This document shows, piece after piece, positions 8,872-18,113 of a DNA stretch of 64,000 nt. Made by a program: the position numbers and the translations under genes. This DNA is from Vibrionaceae bacterium (lineage in GTDB: Bacteria; Pseudomonadota; Gammaproteobacteria; Enterobacterales; Vibrionaceae), in contig JAAEZQ010000002.1 in the NCBI GenBank assembly GCA_018222805.1, positions 186,001-250,000 on the forward strand, read 5' to 3'. The notes under the pieces were generated by a model that was not told the DNA's origin, did no database searches, and saw only the letters and a list, made by a program, of their open reading frames with translations. Positions within the stretch are counted from its first letter, which is position 1, and the number at the start of each line of letters is the position of its first letter.

Positions 8872-11325
8872 TTAACGGTGAACCGCTTCTAGTTTCCAGA
8901 TGTTGTTCACATAGTCTCGAATTGAGCGGTCTGACGTGAACTTACCAACAAGGGCTGTATTAAGGATGGCTTTCTTAGCCCAGCCAGCTTGGTCTTTGTA
9001 TTGCTCGCCCATATCTTCATGCGCTTTCACATAAGATGCGAAGTCTGCAAGACATAGGTATGGATCACCGCCATCAAGTAAGCTGTCGTACGTTGCGCGC
9101 AATAGACCCGGTTGACCTGGTGTGAACTCTTCACCGAGAAGTAGATCCATTGAAGCTTTTAGTAGATGGTCCGCATTGTAGTAATCAAATGGGTTGTAAC
9201 CTTGAGCTTTCAGCGCTTTCACACCTTCAACATCCAGACCGAAGATGTAGATATTCTCGTCACCCACTTCTTCACGAATCTCAACGTTCGCGCCATCCAT
9301 TGTACCGATAGTCAGGGCACCGTTTAGCGCCATCTTCATGTTACCAGTACCTGATGCTTCTTTACCTGCCAGAGAAATCTGTTGTGACACATCTGCAGCA
9401 GGAATGATGATTTCTGCCATGCTCACACGGTAGTCAGGGATGAACACCACTTTAAGCTTGTTGCCGATGCGAGGATCATTGTTAATTTTTTCTGCAATCT
9501 TATTGATTGCGAAAATGATTTCTTTCGCTAGGTGGTAGCCCGGTGCAGCTTTCGCTGCGAAGAACACAACACGTGGTACACACTCAAAACCAGGCTCGTT
9601 AAGGATGCGATGGTAAAGAGACAATACGTGTAGCAGATCAAGATGTTGACGCTTGTATTCGTGTAGACGCTTGATTTGAACATCGAAGATCGCATCAGTA
9701 TCTAGCTCGATACCCATGTTTTCTTTCACCCAGTGAGCCAGGCGTTCTTTGTTCTCTTTCTTAACTGCCATGAATTCTTTTTGGAACTTCTCGTCAGTTG
9801 CGTATTTAGCAATACCTTCCAATAGTTCTAGCTTCGCTGGCCATTCGCTACCAATCTTGCCAGTAATTAACTTAGACAGACCTGGGTTACAGAACTTCAA
9901 CCAACGACGCGGAGTGATACCGTTCGTCACGTTGTGCAGACGTGTTGGGTACAACTCATGGAACTCTGGGAATAGATCTTTCTTAACCAATTCAGAGTGA
10001 AGAGCCGCAACGCCGTTTACTGCGTAAGAGCCGATTACACATAGGTTTGCCATGCGAACCATGCGATGGAAACCGTCTTCAATGATCGAAAGTTTCTGTT
10101 GTTTCGCTACGTCACCTGGCCACTTAGCACGAACTTCTTGTAAGAAGCGATGGTTGATCTCATAAATGATCTCCATGTGACGTGGTAGCAGGTGCTGAAT
10201 TAGCGACTCTGACCATGTCTCTAGTGCTTCTGGAAGTAGCGTGTGGTTCGTGTACGCGAACGTCTTAGAGCTGATTTCCCAAGCCGCTTCCCAAGTTAGA
10301 CCTTTTTCGTCTATGAGGATGCGCATTAGTTCAGGGATAGCAATCGTTGGGTGCGTATCGTTAAGTTGAATAGTCTCTTGCTTCGGTAGATCCGCTAGCG
10401 AGTAGCCTGCTGCTTCGTGACGACGCAAGATATCGCGTACAGACGCTGCAGAGTGGAAGTACTGTTGCATTAGACGAAGTGTTTTACCTTTCTCATGGTT
10501 GTCGTTCGGGTAAAGCACTTTAGTGATGTTACCAGCGTCGATAAGCGCGTGCTGAGCTTCGAAGTAATCACCGTTGTTAAAGCTCGCTAGTGAGAATGGT
10601 GCAATCGCCTGACATTCCCAAAGACGTAGCGGGTAAACCGTGTCTGATTCATAGCCTACGATAGGCAGATCCCAAGGCATTGCTTTTACAGACATGCCAG
10701 GAACCCATTTGCGAACTTCTTTACCATCCACATTAACCACTTCAACGTGGCCATAGAAACCGATTTCTTGTGCAAGCTCTGGGCGAGCTACTTCCCATGG
10801 GTAACCTTCAACACCACGCCATGCGTCTGGTGCTTCTTGTTGGCGACCGTCTTTGAACGACTGCTTAAACAGGCCGTATTCGTAGTGAAGGCCGTAACCA
10901 ACAGTTGGGAATTCTTGAGCGGCACATGAATCCATGAAACATGCTGCTAGACGACCTAGACCACCATTACCTAGTGATGGGTCGCGCTCTTCTTCTAGAA
11001 GGTCAGTTAAGTTGTGACCAAGTTCAGCCATTGCTTCTGTTACTTGCTCGTACAGACCCATGCTGATTAAATTATTGCCCGTTAAACGGCCAATTAGAAA
11101 TTCTAGTGAAAGGTAGTTAACGCTCTTCGCTTGTTGGATGCGAGGATCAGTTTCAGTAGCAAGCAAATCAAAAGTAGTGAACTCAGCTAGTGCTTGACCC
11201 ATTGCTAGGTACCATGCGCGGCTATCTGCGTTTTCAACAGTATGTGCATAAGTCACTGACAAGTGTTTTTTAACACTGTCTTGAAACGATTTTTTGTCAA
11301 ATTTTTTTTGCTGTGTAGGTTTCAT
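8872..11325 (-). CDS. malP: Maltodextrin/glycogen phosphorylase MalP
   Basis: An 817-residue GT35 phosphorylase that releases glucose 1-phosphate from maltodextrins using pyridoxal phosphate. Diagnostic stretches are EERDPSLGNGGLGRLAACFMDS, QLNDTHPTIAIPELMR, NVTNGITPRRWL and the PLP-lysine motif EASGTGNMKMALNGA, followed by TIGTMDGANVEI. It is similar in length to E. coli MalP (797). It is the first gene of the malPQ unit, and its upstream region carries MalT-box-like repeats and a CRP-like site, matching activation by maltodextrin and cAMP. Glycogen phosphorylase GlgP is the close alternative, but the malQ and malT context favours MalP. Confidence 0.93.
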   Translation of the reverse strand: MKPTQQKKFDKKSFQDSVKKHLSVTYAHTVENADSRAWYLAMGQALAEFTTFDLLATETDPRIQQAKSVNYLSLEFLIGRLTGNNLISMGLYEQVTEAMAELGHNLTDLLEEERDPSLGNGGLGRLAACFMDSCAAQEFPTVGYGLHYEYGLFKQSFKDGRQQEAPDAWRGVEGYPWEVARPELAQEIGFYGHVEVVNVDGKEVRKWVPGMSVKAMPWDLPIVGYESDTVYPLRLWECQAIAPFSLASFNNGDYFEAQHALIDAGNITKVLYPNDNHEKGKTLRLMQQYFHSAASVRDILRRHEAAGYSLADLPKQETIQLNDTHPTIAIPELMRILIDEKGLTWEAAWEISSKTFAYTNHTLLPEALETWSESLIQHLLPRHMEIIYEINHRFLQEVRAKWPGDVAKQQKLSIIEDGFHRMVRMANLCVIGSYAVNGVAALHSELVKKDLFPEFHELYPTRLHNVTNGITPRRWLKFCNPGLSKLITGKIGSEWPAKLELLEGIAKYATDEKFQKEFMAVKKENKERLAHWVKENMGIELDTDAIFDVQIKRLHEYKRQHLDLLHVLSLYHRILNEPGFECVPRVVFFAAKAAPGYHLAKEIIFAINKIAEKINNDPRIGNKLKVVFIPDYRVSMAEIIIPAADVSQQISLAGKEASGTGNMKMALNGALTIGTMDGANVEIREEVGDENIYIFGLDVEGVKALKAQGYNPFDYYNADHLLKASMDLLLGEEFTPGQPGLLRATYDSLLDGGDPYLCLADFASYVKAHEDMGEQYKDQAGWAKKAILNTALVGKFTSDRSIRDYVNNIWKLEAVHR

Positions 11326-11393
11326 TACGAAATTCTCACGTCTTGTAGTAATTCATCTGCCATACATCGTGCATTTAGCGCTGTGAATAAACA

Positions 11394-11438
11394 TCCTCCT
11401 AATTCTCCTCCTTTGAAGGAGGAGGAATGAGGGCGTAG
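11394..11438 (-). promoter_or_regulatory. MalT-box cluster upstream of malP
   Basis: GGAGGA-type cores occur on both strands: minus-strand copies at 11394-11413 and plus-strand copies at 11416-11426, forming a perfect 9-bp inverted repeat (CTCCTCCTT/AAGGAGGAG). GGGCGTAG follows at 11431-11438. These match the E. coli MalT core GGA(T/G)GA and the GGCGTAG variant seen at other mal promoters here. Confidence 0.6.
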
Positions 11439-11501
11439 AGGGGGTACAACCAAGCAGTTAGTGATCTGAATCGCAACAAAGCTTTATTCGCTCCACTTCT
11501 T

Positions 11502-11517
11502 AGTGATTCCGATCACA
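11502..11517. promoter_or_regulatory. CRP-like site, malP-malT intergenic
   Basis: AGTGATTCCGATCACA fits TGTGA-N6-TCACA with one mismatch. It lies 180 bases upstream of malP and 550 bases upstream of malT and suggests catabolite control. Confidence 0.6.
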
Positions 11518-12071
11518 GGCAAATATGAGAAAAGGCTAAAATTCACTCATAATGTTTTTTGGGGCACTTACGATCTATGATGTGAATTTTGTCTTAGCGA
11601 TCACATTACCATTGTTCACAGAAGTAAAACTCATTGAGTCACCGTGCAAAAACCACTACCGTTCAGAACCAATCAGAACAAAAACGAGACACATATCACA
11701 AATAAAGGGCGTAGTTAGTGCCATTTCCATCATCTCATGAGAATTAGGAAGTGGATCAAAGTAAGGTGTATTCGCGATATCGTAACATCCCTGTCGACTT
11801 GCATTTTCTGAGCAATTTTTAAACAAGAATACAGTTTAATGAAGCAAGCCGTTTTCAATTTTCGCTCGCTTTATACCTAAGCAACCTTGGGTAACAAACT
11901 GCAGACGCTAAGTGAATGACAACAAAACGATAAGTAGGGATAAGTTGAATCGACTCTATTTTGATTGTCTGAAACAATGTTACGCAGTTAAGCCAGTACT
12001 CAAAAATATCTTGGCTCATTTAAGTACCTTGAAGTTACTTAGGTATATATAAATTAAGGACATAACTACTA

Positions 12072-14780
12072 ATGTGGATTCCATCTAAGCTCACTCGCCC
12101 AGGCCGGTTACACAACGCCATTGTGCGTCCACGAGTGCTGGACTTACTGCAACAAGCGCCTTACTACAAATTGGTTTTGTTTCGCTCTCCTGCCGGTTAC
12201 GGTAAAACGACGATGGCAGCTCAATGGTTGTCGGATAAGCCGAATGTTGGCTGGTATAGTATTGATGACAGCGATAATGACGGCTTCCGCTTTGTCAATT
12301 ACCTGTTACAGGCACTAAACAAAGCAACAAACTTCAGTTGCGCTAATGCGCAGAAACTGGCGGAAAAACGCCAAATTTCGTCTCTGCGCTCCCTCTATAG
12401 TGAACTGTTTGCCGAAATGGCTGACTTTCATCAGGAATGCTACGTGGTACTCGATGACTATCACTTAATCACCAATAATGAAATTCATGAGTCGATGCGC
12501 TTCTTCTTAAAGCACATGCCAGATAACCTAACCGTGGTCGTCACTAGTCGTGCTACACCGCCATTAGGTACCGCAAATCTGCGTGTGCGCGACTTGATGA
12601 TCGAAATTGGCAACGACATGTTAGCCTTCGACACGGAAGAAACCACTCGCTTCTTTAACCAGCGCATTGCTGACGGTATTGATGAAGACATGGCCAATAG
12701 CCTTAGAACGTATGTCGAAGGATGGCCTTCTGCATTGCAACTTATTGCTCTACAGGCACAGCATCAAAACCGCTCCTTGGCGCAAACGGTGGAGTCTGTT
12801 TCCCAGTTCAACCACGCACACTTGTGGGATTATCTGGTAGAGGAAGTATTTGACCTGCTCGATCATGAAACTCGCCAATTCCTGATGCAAGTTTCGGTTC
12901 TGGATCATTTCAACGACGAGTTAGTATTTGCGTTAACTCAACGTGAAGATGCGTTAGGTATGATCGAATCCCTGAATCGTTATGGCCTGTTTATTTACCC
13001 TCTGGAGGGTGAGCATAACTGGTTCCGGTTCCACAACCTGTTTGGTGAGTTTTTATCTCATGAACGTCAGGCTCGCATTCCTCAGCAAGAAAAAGATCTG
13101 CACCGTAATGCCGCTTTGGCGTGGTTACAGCAGAAATCGCCTCACCAAGCAATTCACCACGCTCAAAAATCAGACGACCAATATTTAGTGGTTGAAATTC
13201 TGAACGAATTTGGCTGGAAAATGTTTAACCAAGGCGAACTCAGCACGTTAGAAAATGCTATTCATCAGCTTGATTCAGAATTGCTATTTAGTCATCCAAA
13301 ACTGACCATGTTACGAGCATGGCTGGCTCAAAGTCAGCATCGTTACAATCAGGTAGGTCAGTTGCTTGAAGAAGCGGAAGCAGAGCACCAAAAGCGTAAC
13401 ATTGAGCTCGATGTCCACTATCAAGGTCAGGCCAACGCTTTGCTTGCTCAGGTGGCCATTAACAGTAACCAGCCAGAAAAAGCACTTGAGTTAGCAGAAC
13501 TCGCACTCAGTAAGCTCGATAATACTATCTATCGTAGCCGAATCGTCGCGACCTCTGTCGTTGGAGAAGTAAACCATGTGCTTGGTAAACTCGACCGTGC
13601 TTTGCCAATGATGCAGCAAACAGAAAAACTGGCTCGCCAATATCAAGTTTACCATCAGGCGTTGTGGGCGATTTTACAACAAAGTGAAATTTTGATCGCT
13701 CAGGGCTATGTTCAGGCAGCCTTTGAGTTACAAGATTCTGGTTTCCGTCTGATAGAAGAACACCAACTTCAGCATGTTCCACTGCATGAATTTTTACTAC
13801 GTATCCGAGCGCAGGTGCTTTGGTGCTGGAACCGTCTGGATGAAGCCGAAGAGTGTGCCTATAAGGGATTACAGATCCTGGAAAATCACTCTCCAAGTAA
13901 GCACTTACATAGCTATTCAATGCTTGCGCGTATTGCTGTTGGGCGGGGGGAGCTCGACAAAGCGGGTAAGTTTATAGAGCATATTCAACACTTGATGAAA
14001 CAAGCGACCTACCATGTTGACTGGACAGCGAACGCCTCATTGTCCCTCATCCTATTTTGGCAAGCTCGCGGGAACATGGAAGCAATTCAGGAGTGGCTGA
14101 GCACTGCGGTTCGTCCAGAATCGGCATGCAACCACTTCTGTCAACTCCAATGGCGTAATATTGTTCGTGCTCACATTAATCTGGGTCAGTATGACGAAGC
14201 TCGTCAAGCGTTGAACTTCCTGAAAAGTGAAGCACATCGCAGCAACTTGGTCACCGATACTAACCGAAACTTGGTTGTCGAAGCGGTGTTAGCAGCGCGT
14301 CAGAAAGATGAAGAGCAAGCGAAAACCTTACTTAAAGAAGCACTAGTGATGACCAACCAGACAGGCATGGTTGGAAACTTTCTGACTGATGGTGCAACCA
14401 TTGGTGGTTTATTAGAGAAACTCAGCCTCCGCCATGAACTGGGTGATTTAGAACGCCACCGTGCGCAGCAACTGATGAAAGACATTTCATCGAATCAGCG
14501 TAGCCGTTCAATTCACTTCGATGAAGACTTCATAGAGAAACTAGTGAACCACCCGAACGTACCGGAGTTAGTACGCACTAGCCCGCTAACTCAGCGCGAA
14601 TGGCAGGTGCTGGGGTTGATTTACTCTGGCTTTAGTAATGAACAAATTGCTCAAGAACTCGATGTCGCAGGGACAACCATTAAAACTCACATTCGTAATC
14701 TGTATCAAAAGCTGAACATTGCGAATCGTAAAGAAGCCATTATCACCGCAGAAAATCTACTGCAATTGATGGGATATTAG
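12072..14780 (+). CDS. malT: Maltose regulon activator MalT
   Basis: A 902-residue ATP-dependent LuxR-type activator (E. coli MalT has 901) that binds maltotriose and ATP and turns on maltodextrin genes. Order of parts: nucleotide-binding NTPase with Walker [10 protein letters not shown] at residues 39-47 and [10 protein letters not shown] as Walker B; winged-helix and TPR-like superhelix with many helical repeats; C-terminal LuxR-type helix-turn-helix beginning [20 protein letters not shown] and ending in [21 protein letters not shown] lies ten bases before the ATG. It is divergent from malP, one of its expected targets. Confidence 0.96.
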   Translation: MWIPSKLTRPGRLHNAIVRPRVLDLLQQAPYYKLVLFRSPAGYGKTTMAAQWLSDKPNVGWYSIDDSDNDGFRFVNYLLQALNKATNFSCANAQKLAEKRQISSLRSLYSELFAEMADFHQECYVVLDDYHLITNNEIHESMRFFLKHMPDNLTVVVTSRATPPLGTANLRVRDLMIEIGNDMLAFDTEETTRFFNQRIADGIDEDMANSLRTYVEGWPSALQLIALQAQHQNRSLAQTVESVSQFNHAHLWDYLVEEVFDLLDHETRQFLMQVSVLDHFNDELVFALTQREDALGMIESLNRYGLFIYPLEGEHNWFRFHNLFGEFLSHERQARIPQQEKDLHRNAALAWLQQKSPHQAIHHAQKSDDQYLVVEILNEFGWKMFNQGELSTLENAIHQLDSELLFSHPKLTMLRAWLAQSQHRYNQVGQLLEEAEAEHQKRNIELDVHYQGQANALLAQVAINSNQPEKALELAELALSKLDNTIYRSRIVATSVVGEVNHVLGKLDRALPMMQQTEKLARQYQVYHQALWAILQQSEILIAQGYVQAAFELQDSGFRLIEEHQLQHVPLHEFLLRIRAQVLWCWNRLDEAEECAYKGLQILENHSPSKHLHSYSMLARIAVGRGELDKAGKFIEHIQHLMKQATYHVDWTANASLSLILFWQARGNMEAIQEWLSTAVRPESACNHFCQLQWRNIVRAHINLGQYDEARQALNFLKSEAHRSNLVTDTNRNLVVEAVLAARQKDEEQAKTLLKEALVMTNQTGMVGNFLTDGATIGGLLEKLSLRHELGDLERHRAQQLMKDISSNQRSRSIHFDEDFIEKLVNHPNVPELVRTSPLTQREWQVLGLIYSGFSNEQIAQELDVAGTTIKTHIRNLYQKLNIANRKEAIITAENLLQLMGY

Positions 14781-14811
14781 AATGAGTTAATCAACTCAGT
14801 ATTATAGAACT

Positions 14812-14845
14812 AAGGGTTGTCGTGAAAGCGTCAGCCCTTTTTATT
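14812..14845 (+). terminator. malT terminator
   Basis: AAGGGTTG pairs with CAGCCCTT (one G-U pair) and is followed by TTTATTT, 30 bases after the malT stop. It faces the terminator of the Qrr RNA. Confidence 0.7.
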
Positions 14846-14896
14846 TAGCTAAACTGGCGCTATGTACAAAAAAGTAGCAAGTACTTTTATTCAGAT

Positions 14897-15004
14897 AAAA
14901 AAATAGCCAACCGCAATTATCGCGATTGGCTCATATTTATTGTGAACAATTGATATTCACTAACAACGTCAGTTGGCTAGGTGACCCTCGGCTTAATAAG
15001 GGTC
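14897..15004 (-). ncRNA. qrr: Qrr quorum-regulatory small RNA
   Basis: An Hfq-dependent small RNA of about 108 nt made at low cell density under LuxO-P; Qrr RNAs pair with luxR/hapR-type, aphA and other mRNAs. The minus strand carries the Qrr core from 14994 down to 14956, including GCCGAGGGTCACCTAGCC and AACTGACGTTGTTAGTGAA. The 5' stem GACCCT/AGGGTC starts at about 15004. The 3' end is a rho-independent terminator, AGCCAATCGC/GCGGTTGGCT with seven T residues ending at 14897. The length fits known Qrr RNAs. A sigma-54 promoter and LuxO-type sites lie upstream. Vibrios carry up to five copies; I cannot assign the number. It is tail to tail with malT. Confidence 0.93.
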
Positions 15005-15014
15005 GCCGAGAATT

Positions 15015-15031
15015 ATGCATAAAACATGCCA
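15015..15031 (-). promoter_or_regulatory. Sigma-54 promoter of qrr
   Basis: The minus strand reads TGGCATGTTTTATGCAT, with GG at -24 (15030-15029) and GC at -12 (15018-15017) exactly ten bases apart, close to TGGCACG-N4-TTGCA. It places the RNA start near 15004-15005, at the first Qrr stem. Confidence 0.85.
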
Positions 15032-15049
15032 ACATTGAAAGTGTTTTTT

Positions 15050-15065
15050 TGTGTTCTATATCACA
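15050..15065. promoter_or_regulatory. CRP-like site upstream of qrr
   Basis: TGTGTTCTATATCACA matches TGTGA-N6-TCACA at nine of ten conserved positions. It lies between the sigma-54 promoter and the LuxO-type sites, and also 255 bases upstream of the popT start, so its target is uncertain. Confidence 0.55.
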
Positions 15066-15112
15066 CATGCAAAATATCTATAATATTGTCTGTAGCAAAA
15101 CGAAAAACAGCG

Positions 15113-15138
15113 TTGCAATTAGCAATTGCAAATTGCAA
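15113..15138. promoter_or_regulatory. LuxO-type activator sites for qrr
   Basis: TTGCAAATTGCAA (15126-15138) is a perfect TTGCA-N3-TGCAA dyad, and TTGCAATTAGCAA (15113-15125) abuts it with one mismatch. Their place about 100 bases upstream of the sigma-54 promoter fits enhancer sites for LuxO-P. Confidence 0.75.
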
Positions 15139-15319
15139 AAACACACAGCTAACTGCAATTATTGAGTTATATCTTAATACTTAACCAAAACACCTAAACT
15201 TTGAACAATAATCAACCGGTTAGAACGGAATTTATCTCGTAATAACAATACTATTTCATACTTTTTTACCAGTAATGTTTGTATACTCTGCCCCATCATC
15301 AGAAATCAACAGTACGAAA

Positions 15320-16237
15320 ATGAACTATCTACTTACTTTCTTTAAAGGAATGGCAATGGGTGCAGCCGATGTGGTTCCCGGCGTCTCTGGCGGTACTATC
15401 GCTTTTATTACAGGCATTTACGACACCTTGCTAGAAAGCATTCGACGCATCAACCCAAGGCTTTTATCCATCTGGAAAAGAGAAGGAGCGACGGCGGCGT
15501 TTAACCATATCAATGGTTTTTTCCTTATCGCGCTGTTTTCCGGTATTTGCGTTAGCATTGCAACCCTCGCAAAACTGATCACCTGGCTTTTGAACACGCA
15601 CCCTATTCCAATCTGGTCATTCTTTTTTGGGCTGATTTTGGTTTCGGTTTACCACATCGTGCGTCAGGTAGAAAAACGCGACGCTATTCGCTTCATCACC
15701 TTATTAGTTGGCGTTGCATTCGCTTACAGCATTACGGTGCTTAAGCCACTGCATATGGAACCGACAATGGTGAATACGCTGATAGCTGGCTCTATCGCTA
15801 TTTGTGCCATGATTCTGCCGGGCATTTCAGGCAGCTTCATTTTGCTGCTCATCGGCATGTACACTCCCGTACTAGCGGCAGTAAAAGGCTTCCAAGTAGA
15901 CATTTTGGCGCTATTTTTAACAGGTTGTGTTATCGGCCTACTGACGTTCTCACATTTGCTTTCTTGGTTATTGTGCCACTTTAGAGACGCAACATTGATG
16001 TTCCTCACCGGGTTGATGATTGGCACACTGCCTAAAATCTGGCCATGGAAAGAAACATTAACCTGGCGCACAAACTCAAAAGGTGAACAAGTTCCGTTAC
16101 TTCAGCACAACTTGACGCCGTTTGAGTATGAACACATAACTTCTCAGCCATCACAACTGGTTATCGCCATTGTCATGATGCTGGCCGCGATAGCGCTAGT
16201 ACTTAGCTTGGAAAAGTTCGCAGATTCAAGTAAATAA
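15320..16237 (+). CDS. popT: DUF368 undecaprenyl-phosphate translocase PopT
   Basis: A polytopic inner-membrane protein of about 305 residues with the DUF368 signature KGMAMGAADVVPGVSGGTIAFITGIY and a repeat of the motif, ILPGISGSFILLLIGMY, typical of an inverted-repeat fold. The family member in V. cholerae (PopT) was reported to recycle undecaprenyl phosphate across the membrane; transfer of this role here rests on family membership. I chose ATG at 15320 because the conserved sequence starts at MNYLLTFFKG; the earlier ATG at 15275 adds 15 residues without a ribosome site. A terminator follows. Confidence 0.88.
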   Translation: MNYLLTFFKGMAMGAADVVPGVSGGTIAFITGIYDTLLESIRRINPRLLSIWKREGATAAFNHINGFFLIALFSGICVSIATLAKLITWLLNTHPIPIWSFFFGLILVSVYHIVRQVEKRDAIRFITLLVGVAFAYSITVLKPLHMEPTMVNTLIAGSIAICAMILPGISGSFILLLIGMYTPVLAAVKGFQVDILALFLTGCVIGLLTFSHLLSWLLCHFRDATLMFLTGLMIGTLPKIWPWKETLTWRTNSKGEQVPLLQHNLTPFEYEHITSQPSQLVIAIVMMLAAIALVLSLEKFADSSK

Positions 16238-16252
16238 ATGTCTTAATTTCAT

Positions 16253-16278
16253 TACGGAGCCGATGGCTCCGTTTTTTT
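16253..16278 (+). terminator. popT terminator
   Basis: ACGGAGCC-GAT-GGCTCCGT followed by seven T residues. Confidence 0.85.
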
Positions 16279-16381
16279 CTAATCTACTAAAGTAAATACA
16301 TTTTCTCGGAACTTGTCTCGTTGAGCATCGCCCAGGTGTGCTACGATGCAGTTCTTATTAAGTCATAACTGCTGAACCTTA

Positions 16382-16807
16382 ATGAAACTGTTAAATATCA
16401 CTGGTGTCGCTGTGGCACTGGTCGCGGGGTTTTACGCCCCGACGCTACTAAAAAGTTTGTCGACCTCCTCTGAACTCAAACCGCTTGATGAATATTGTTT
16501 TCTATCTACGGCGGCCTGCGTCCAACAAGACGTCACTATGACACTTAATGTCGATAACACTCAGCCCTTAGTCCCTGCTCTGCTCACTGTAGAATGGTCT
16601 GACAGCGAAGCAGAACAACTCGTACTGAGCTTGTCAGGACGTGAAATGGAAATGGGTGAGCCTAAGTTTTTATTAAACAAAGTGTCTCCAGGAAAATACA
16701 TGGGTGAAGTGGTATTGCCAGTCTGCACTCAAGAGTCGATGACTTGGGTAGGAGAACTCACTGATGGACAAAACACGATTTATCCAGCCATCAAAATGCA
16801 TAGGTAA
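16382..16807 (+). CDS. Membrane-anchored protein of unknown function upstream of SCO
   Basis: A 141-residue protein with one N-terminal hydrophobic segment (residues about 5-25) and a predicted periplasmic part with three cysteines (CFLSTAAC and PVCTQ). I do not recognise a named family. The layout (anchor, beta-rich periplasmic domain, followed ten bases later by a SCO protein) resembles small accessory proteins of copper delivery such as FixH-like proteins, but that is only context. It probably forms a two-gene operon with the SCO gene. Confidence 0.75.
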   Translation: MKLLNITGVAVALVAGFYAPTLLKSLSTSSELKPLDEYCFLSTAACVQQDVTMTLNVDNTQPLVPALLTVEWSDSEAEQLVLSLSGREMEMGEPKFLLNKVSPGKYMGEVVLPVCTQESMTWVGELTDGQNTIYPAIKMHR

Positions 16808-16816
16808 GGAATCATT

Positions 16817-17434
16817 ATGAGCCGCAACTGGTCACTATTTCTCGTCGTCGCTTTCGTACTCGGATTTGGCGCGAAAAGCTACTTGGACAGCCAAGAAAAC
16901 GTCCTAACTGAACAACCTGAATCGGCCAAGTCAGAGCAAACGGTGTTATTTGGCGAAAATGAACAACCAGTCAATATTTTCGATGTCAATGACCCTCGTA
17001 TTCGTATTGTGTACTTCGGTTTCACACGCTGTCCTGACGTTTGTCCAACCTCGCTGGCCATGCTAGCAGGCGCACTCAACCAAATTGACGAAACACAAAA
17101 GGCCCAGCTACGCCCAATGTTTATCTCTCTCGATCCTGAGCGTGATGAAGCGGATGCATCGGCAAAATACGCACACTACTTTCATCCTATGATTGAGGGG
17201 TTATCTGCACCGCTAGACATCACGACTCCGCTGGCACACAGCTATGGCGTTATTTTCCGCAAAACAGAGCTAGAAGGCTCTGAGCTGAAATACACACTGG
17301 ACCACAGCTCCTACTTCTACTTCTTAAAACCTGACGGAACCTTGATCACCAAAGTTCCTCACACGCTGACGCCTGCACCGATCGTCGAAGCAATCTCACA
17401 ACTCACCTCAAACGATTCGTCGACGAAAAGCTAG
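16817..17434 (+). CDS. SCO1/SenC family copper-binding thioredoxin-fold protein
   Basis: A 205-residue membrane-anchored protein with a thioredoxin-like SCO domain. Copper ligands are visible: TRCPDVCPTS (Cys72 and Cys76) and the distant His in TLDHSSYFYFLKPDG. SCO proteins deliver copper to the CuA site of cytochrome oxidase or act in thiol redox control in the periplasm. AAGGA precedes the ATG. No cytochrome oxidase genes are in the window, so the partner is unknown. Confidence 0.92.
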   Translation: MSRNWSLFLVVAFVLGFGAKSYLDSQENVLTEQPESAKSEQTVLFGENEQPVNIFDVNDPRIRIVYFGFTRCPDVCPTSLAMLAGALNQIDETQKAQLRPMFISLDPERDEADASAKYAHYFHPMIEGLSAPLDITTPLAHSYGVIFRKTELEGSELKYTLDHSSYFYFLKPDGTLITKVPHTLTPAPIVEAISQLTSNDSSTKS

Positions 17435-17486
17435 TCAAGTCACAGAATTCCTGGTAACGACGCAGCATTGCAACGATTAAGCGATA

Positions 17487-17516
17487 GAGGCTCCTCAATA
17501 GGAGCCTCATTTATCT
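17487..17516 (+). terminator. Terminator of the SCO operon
   Basis: GAGGCTCCT pairs with AGGAGCCTC around CAAT, followed by ATTTATCTC. Confidence 0.75.
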
Positions 17517-17631
17517 CGCTCTATTCTCACTGGCTATTTGTTTCAAAATATAATTCTGTGCTTTACCCCTCAAATGTATAGGTGTATTTACGCTATACAT
17601 TAGTCTCCAATTGTCAGCGGTAAACAACAAC

Positions 17632-17934
17632 ATGCTTCAAGGTTTCAAACGTATTTTAAAGTTCCTGAGTCACGTCAACCCAAATATGGATCAGGATGCC
17701 AACACGATTATTGCCGCGATTGGTGGTATCGAAAATGTCGTTGAAACAGGCGCTTGCGCCACACGCTTGAGATTGACTCTGAAATCGACGGCAGTCGTTG
17801 ATCAAAAAGCGTTGAAACAACATGGCGCTCACGGCGTAGTGGTTTTAGATGATAAACATATCCAAATCATCTACGGGCTGAAAGCAAACAGCTATTCACA
17901 GATAATGGAAGAGCGTATGAGTAGCCATACTTAG
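17632..17934 (+). CDS. Orphan PTS EIIB domain protein (glucose/sucrose type)
   Basis: A free-standing EIIB domain of about 100 residues. It carries the phosphorylation motif GACATRLRLTL with the active Cys near residue 42, then the HGAHGVVVLDDKHIQIIYG segment typical of glucose-family EIIB domains, but no EIIC or EIIA part. The ATG at 17632 is preferred; a TTG at 17611 would extend it by seven residues. Such single domains may be remnants of a larger permease, may serve an EIIC lacking its own B domain, or may regulate. No EIIC gene is adjacent. Confidence 0.8.
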   Translation: MLQGFKRILKFLSHVNPNMDQDANTIIAAIGGIENVVETGACATRLRLTLKSTAVVDQKALKQHGAHGVVVLDDKHIQIIYGLKANSYSQIMEERMSSHT

Positions 17935-18113
17935 CTCTGTCAGCTGCAGGGTAAGCGTCCAAAACTGACTTAGCGCCTGGTCACAACCTCCCTTCTCTGC
18001 CCGGTTTTCTCCGTGGTCAAATCTATCCGAATTAGACCCTAATGCAATTTGTATTAAGGCGCTTTGTTACGTTTCGGATAATTCAACAATGAATAAAACA
18101 TACACTTTTTTGA

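Larger units (their letters stand above)
11326..12071. other. malP-malT intergenic region
   Basis: About 750 bases without a gene between the divergent malP and malT. It holds the MalT-box cluster, the CRP-like site and another AGGGCGTAGT at 11706-11715. The half near malT has no clear operator. A short frame at 11552-11740 has no supporting feature. Confidence 0.6.
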
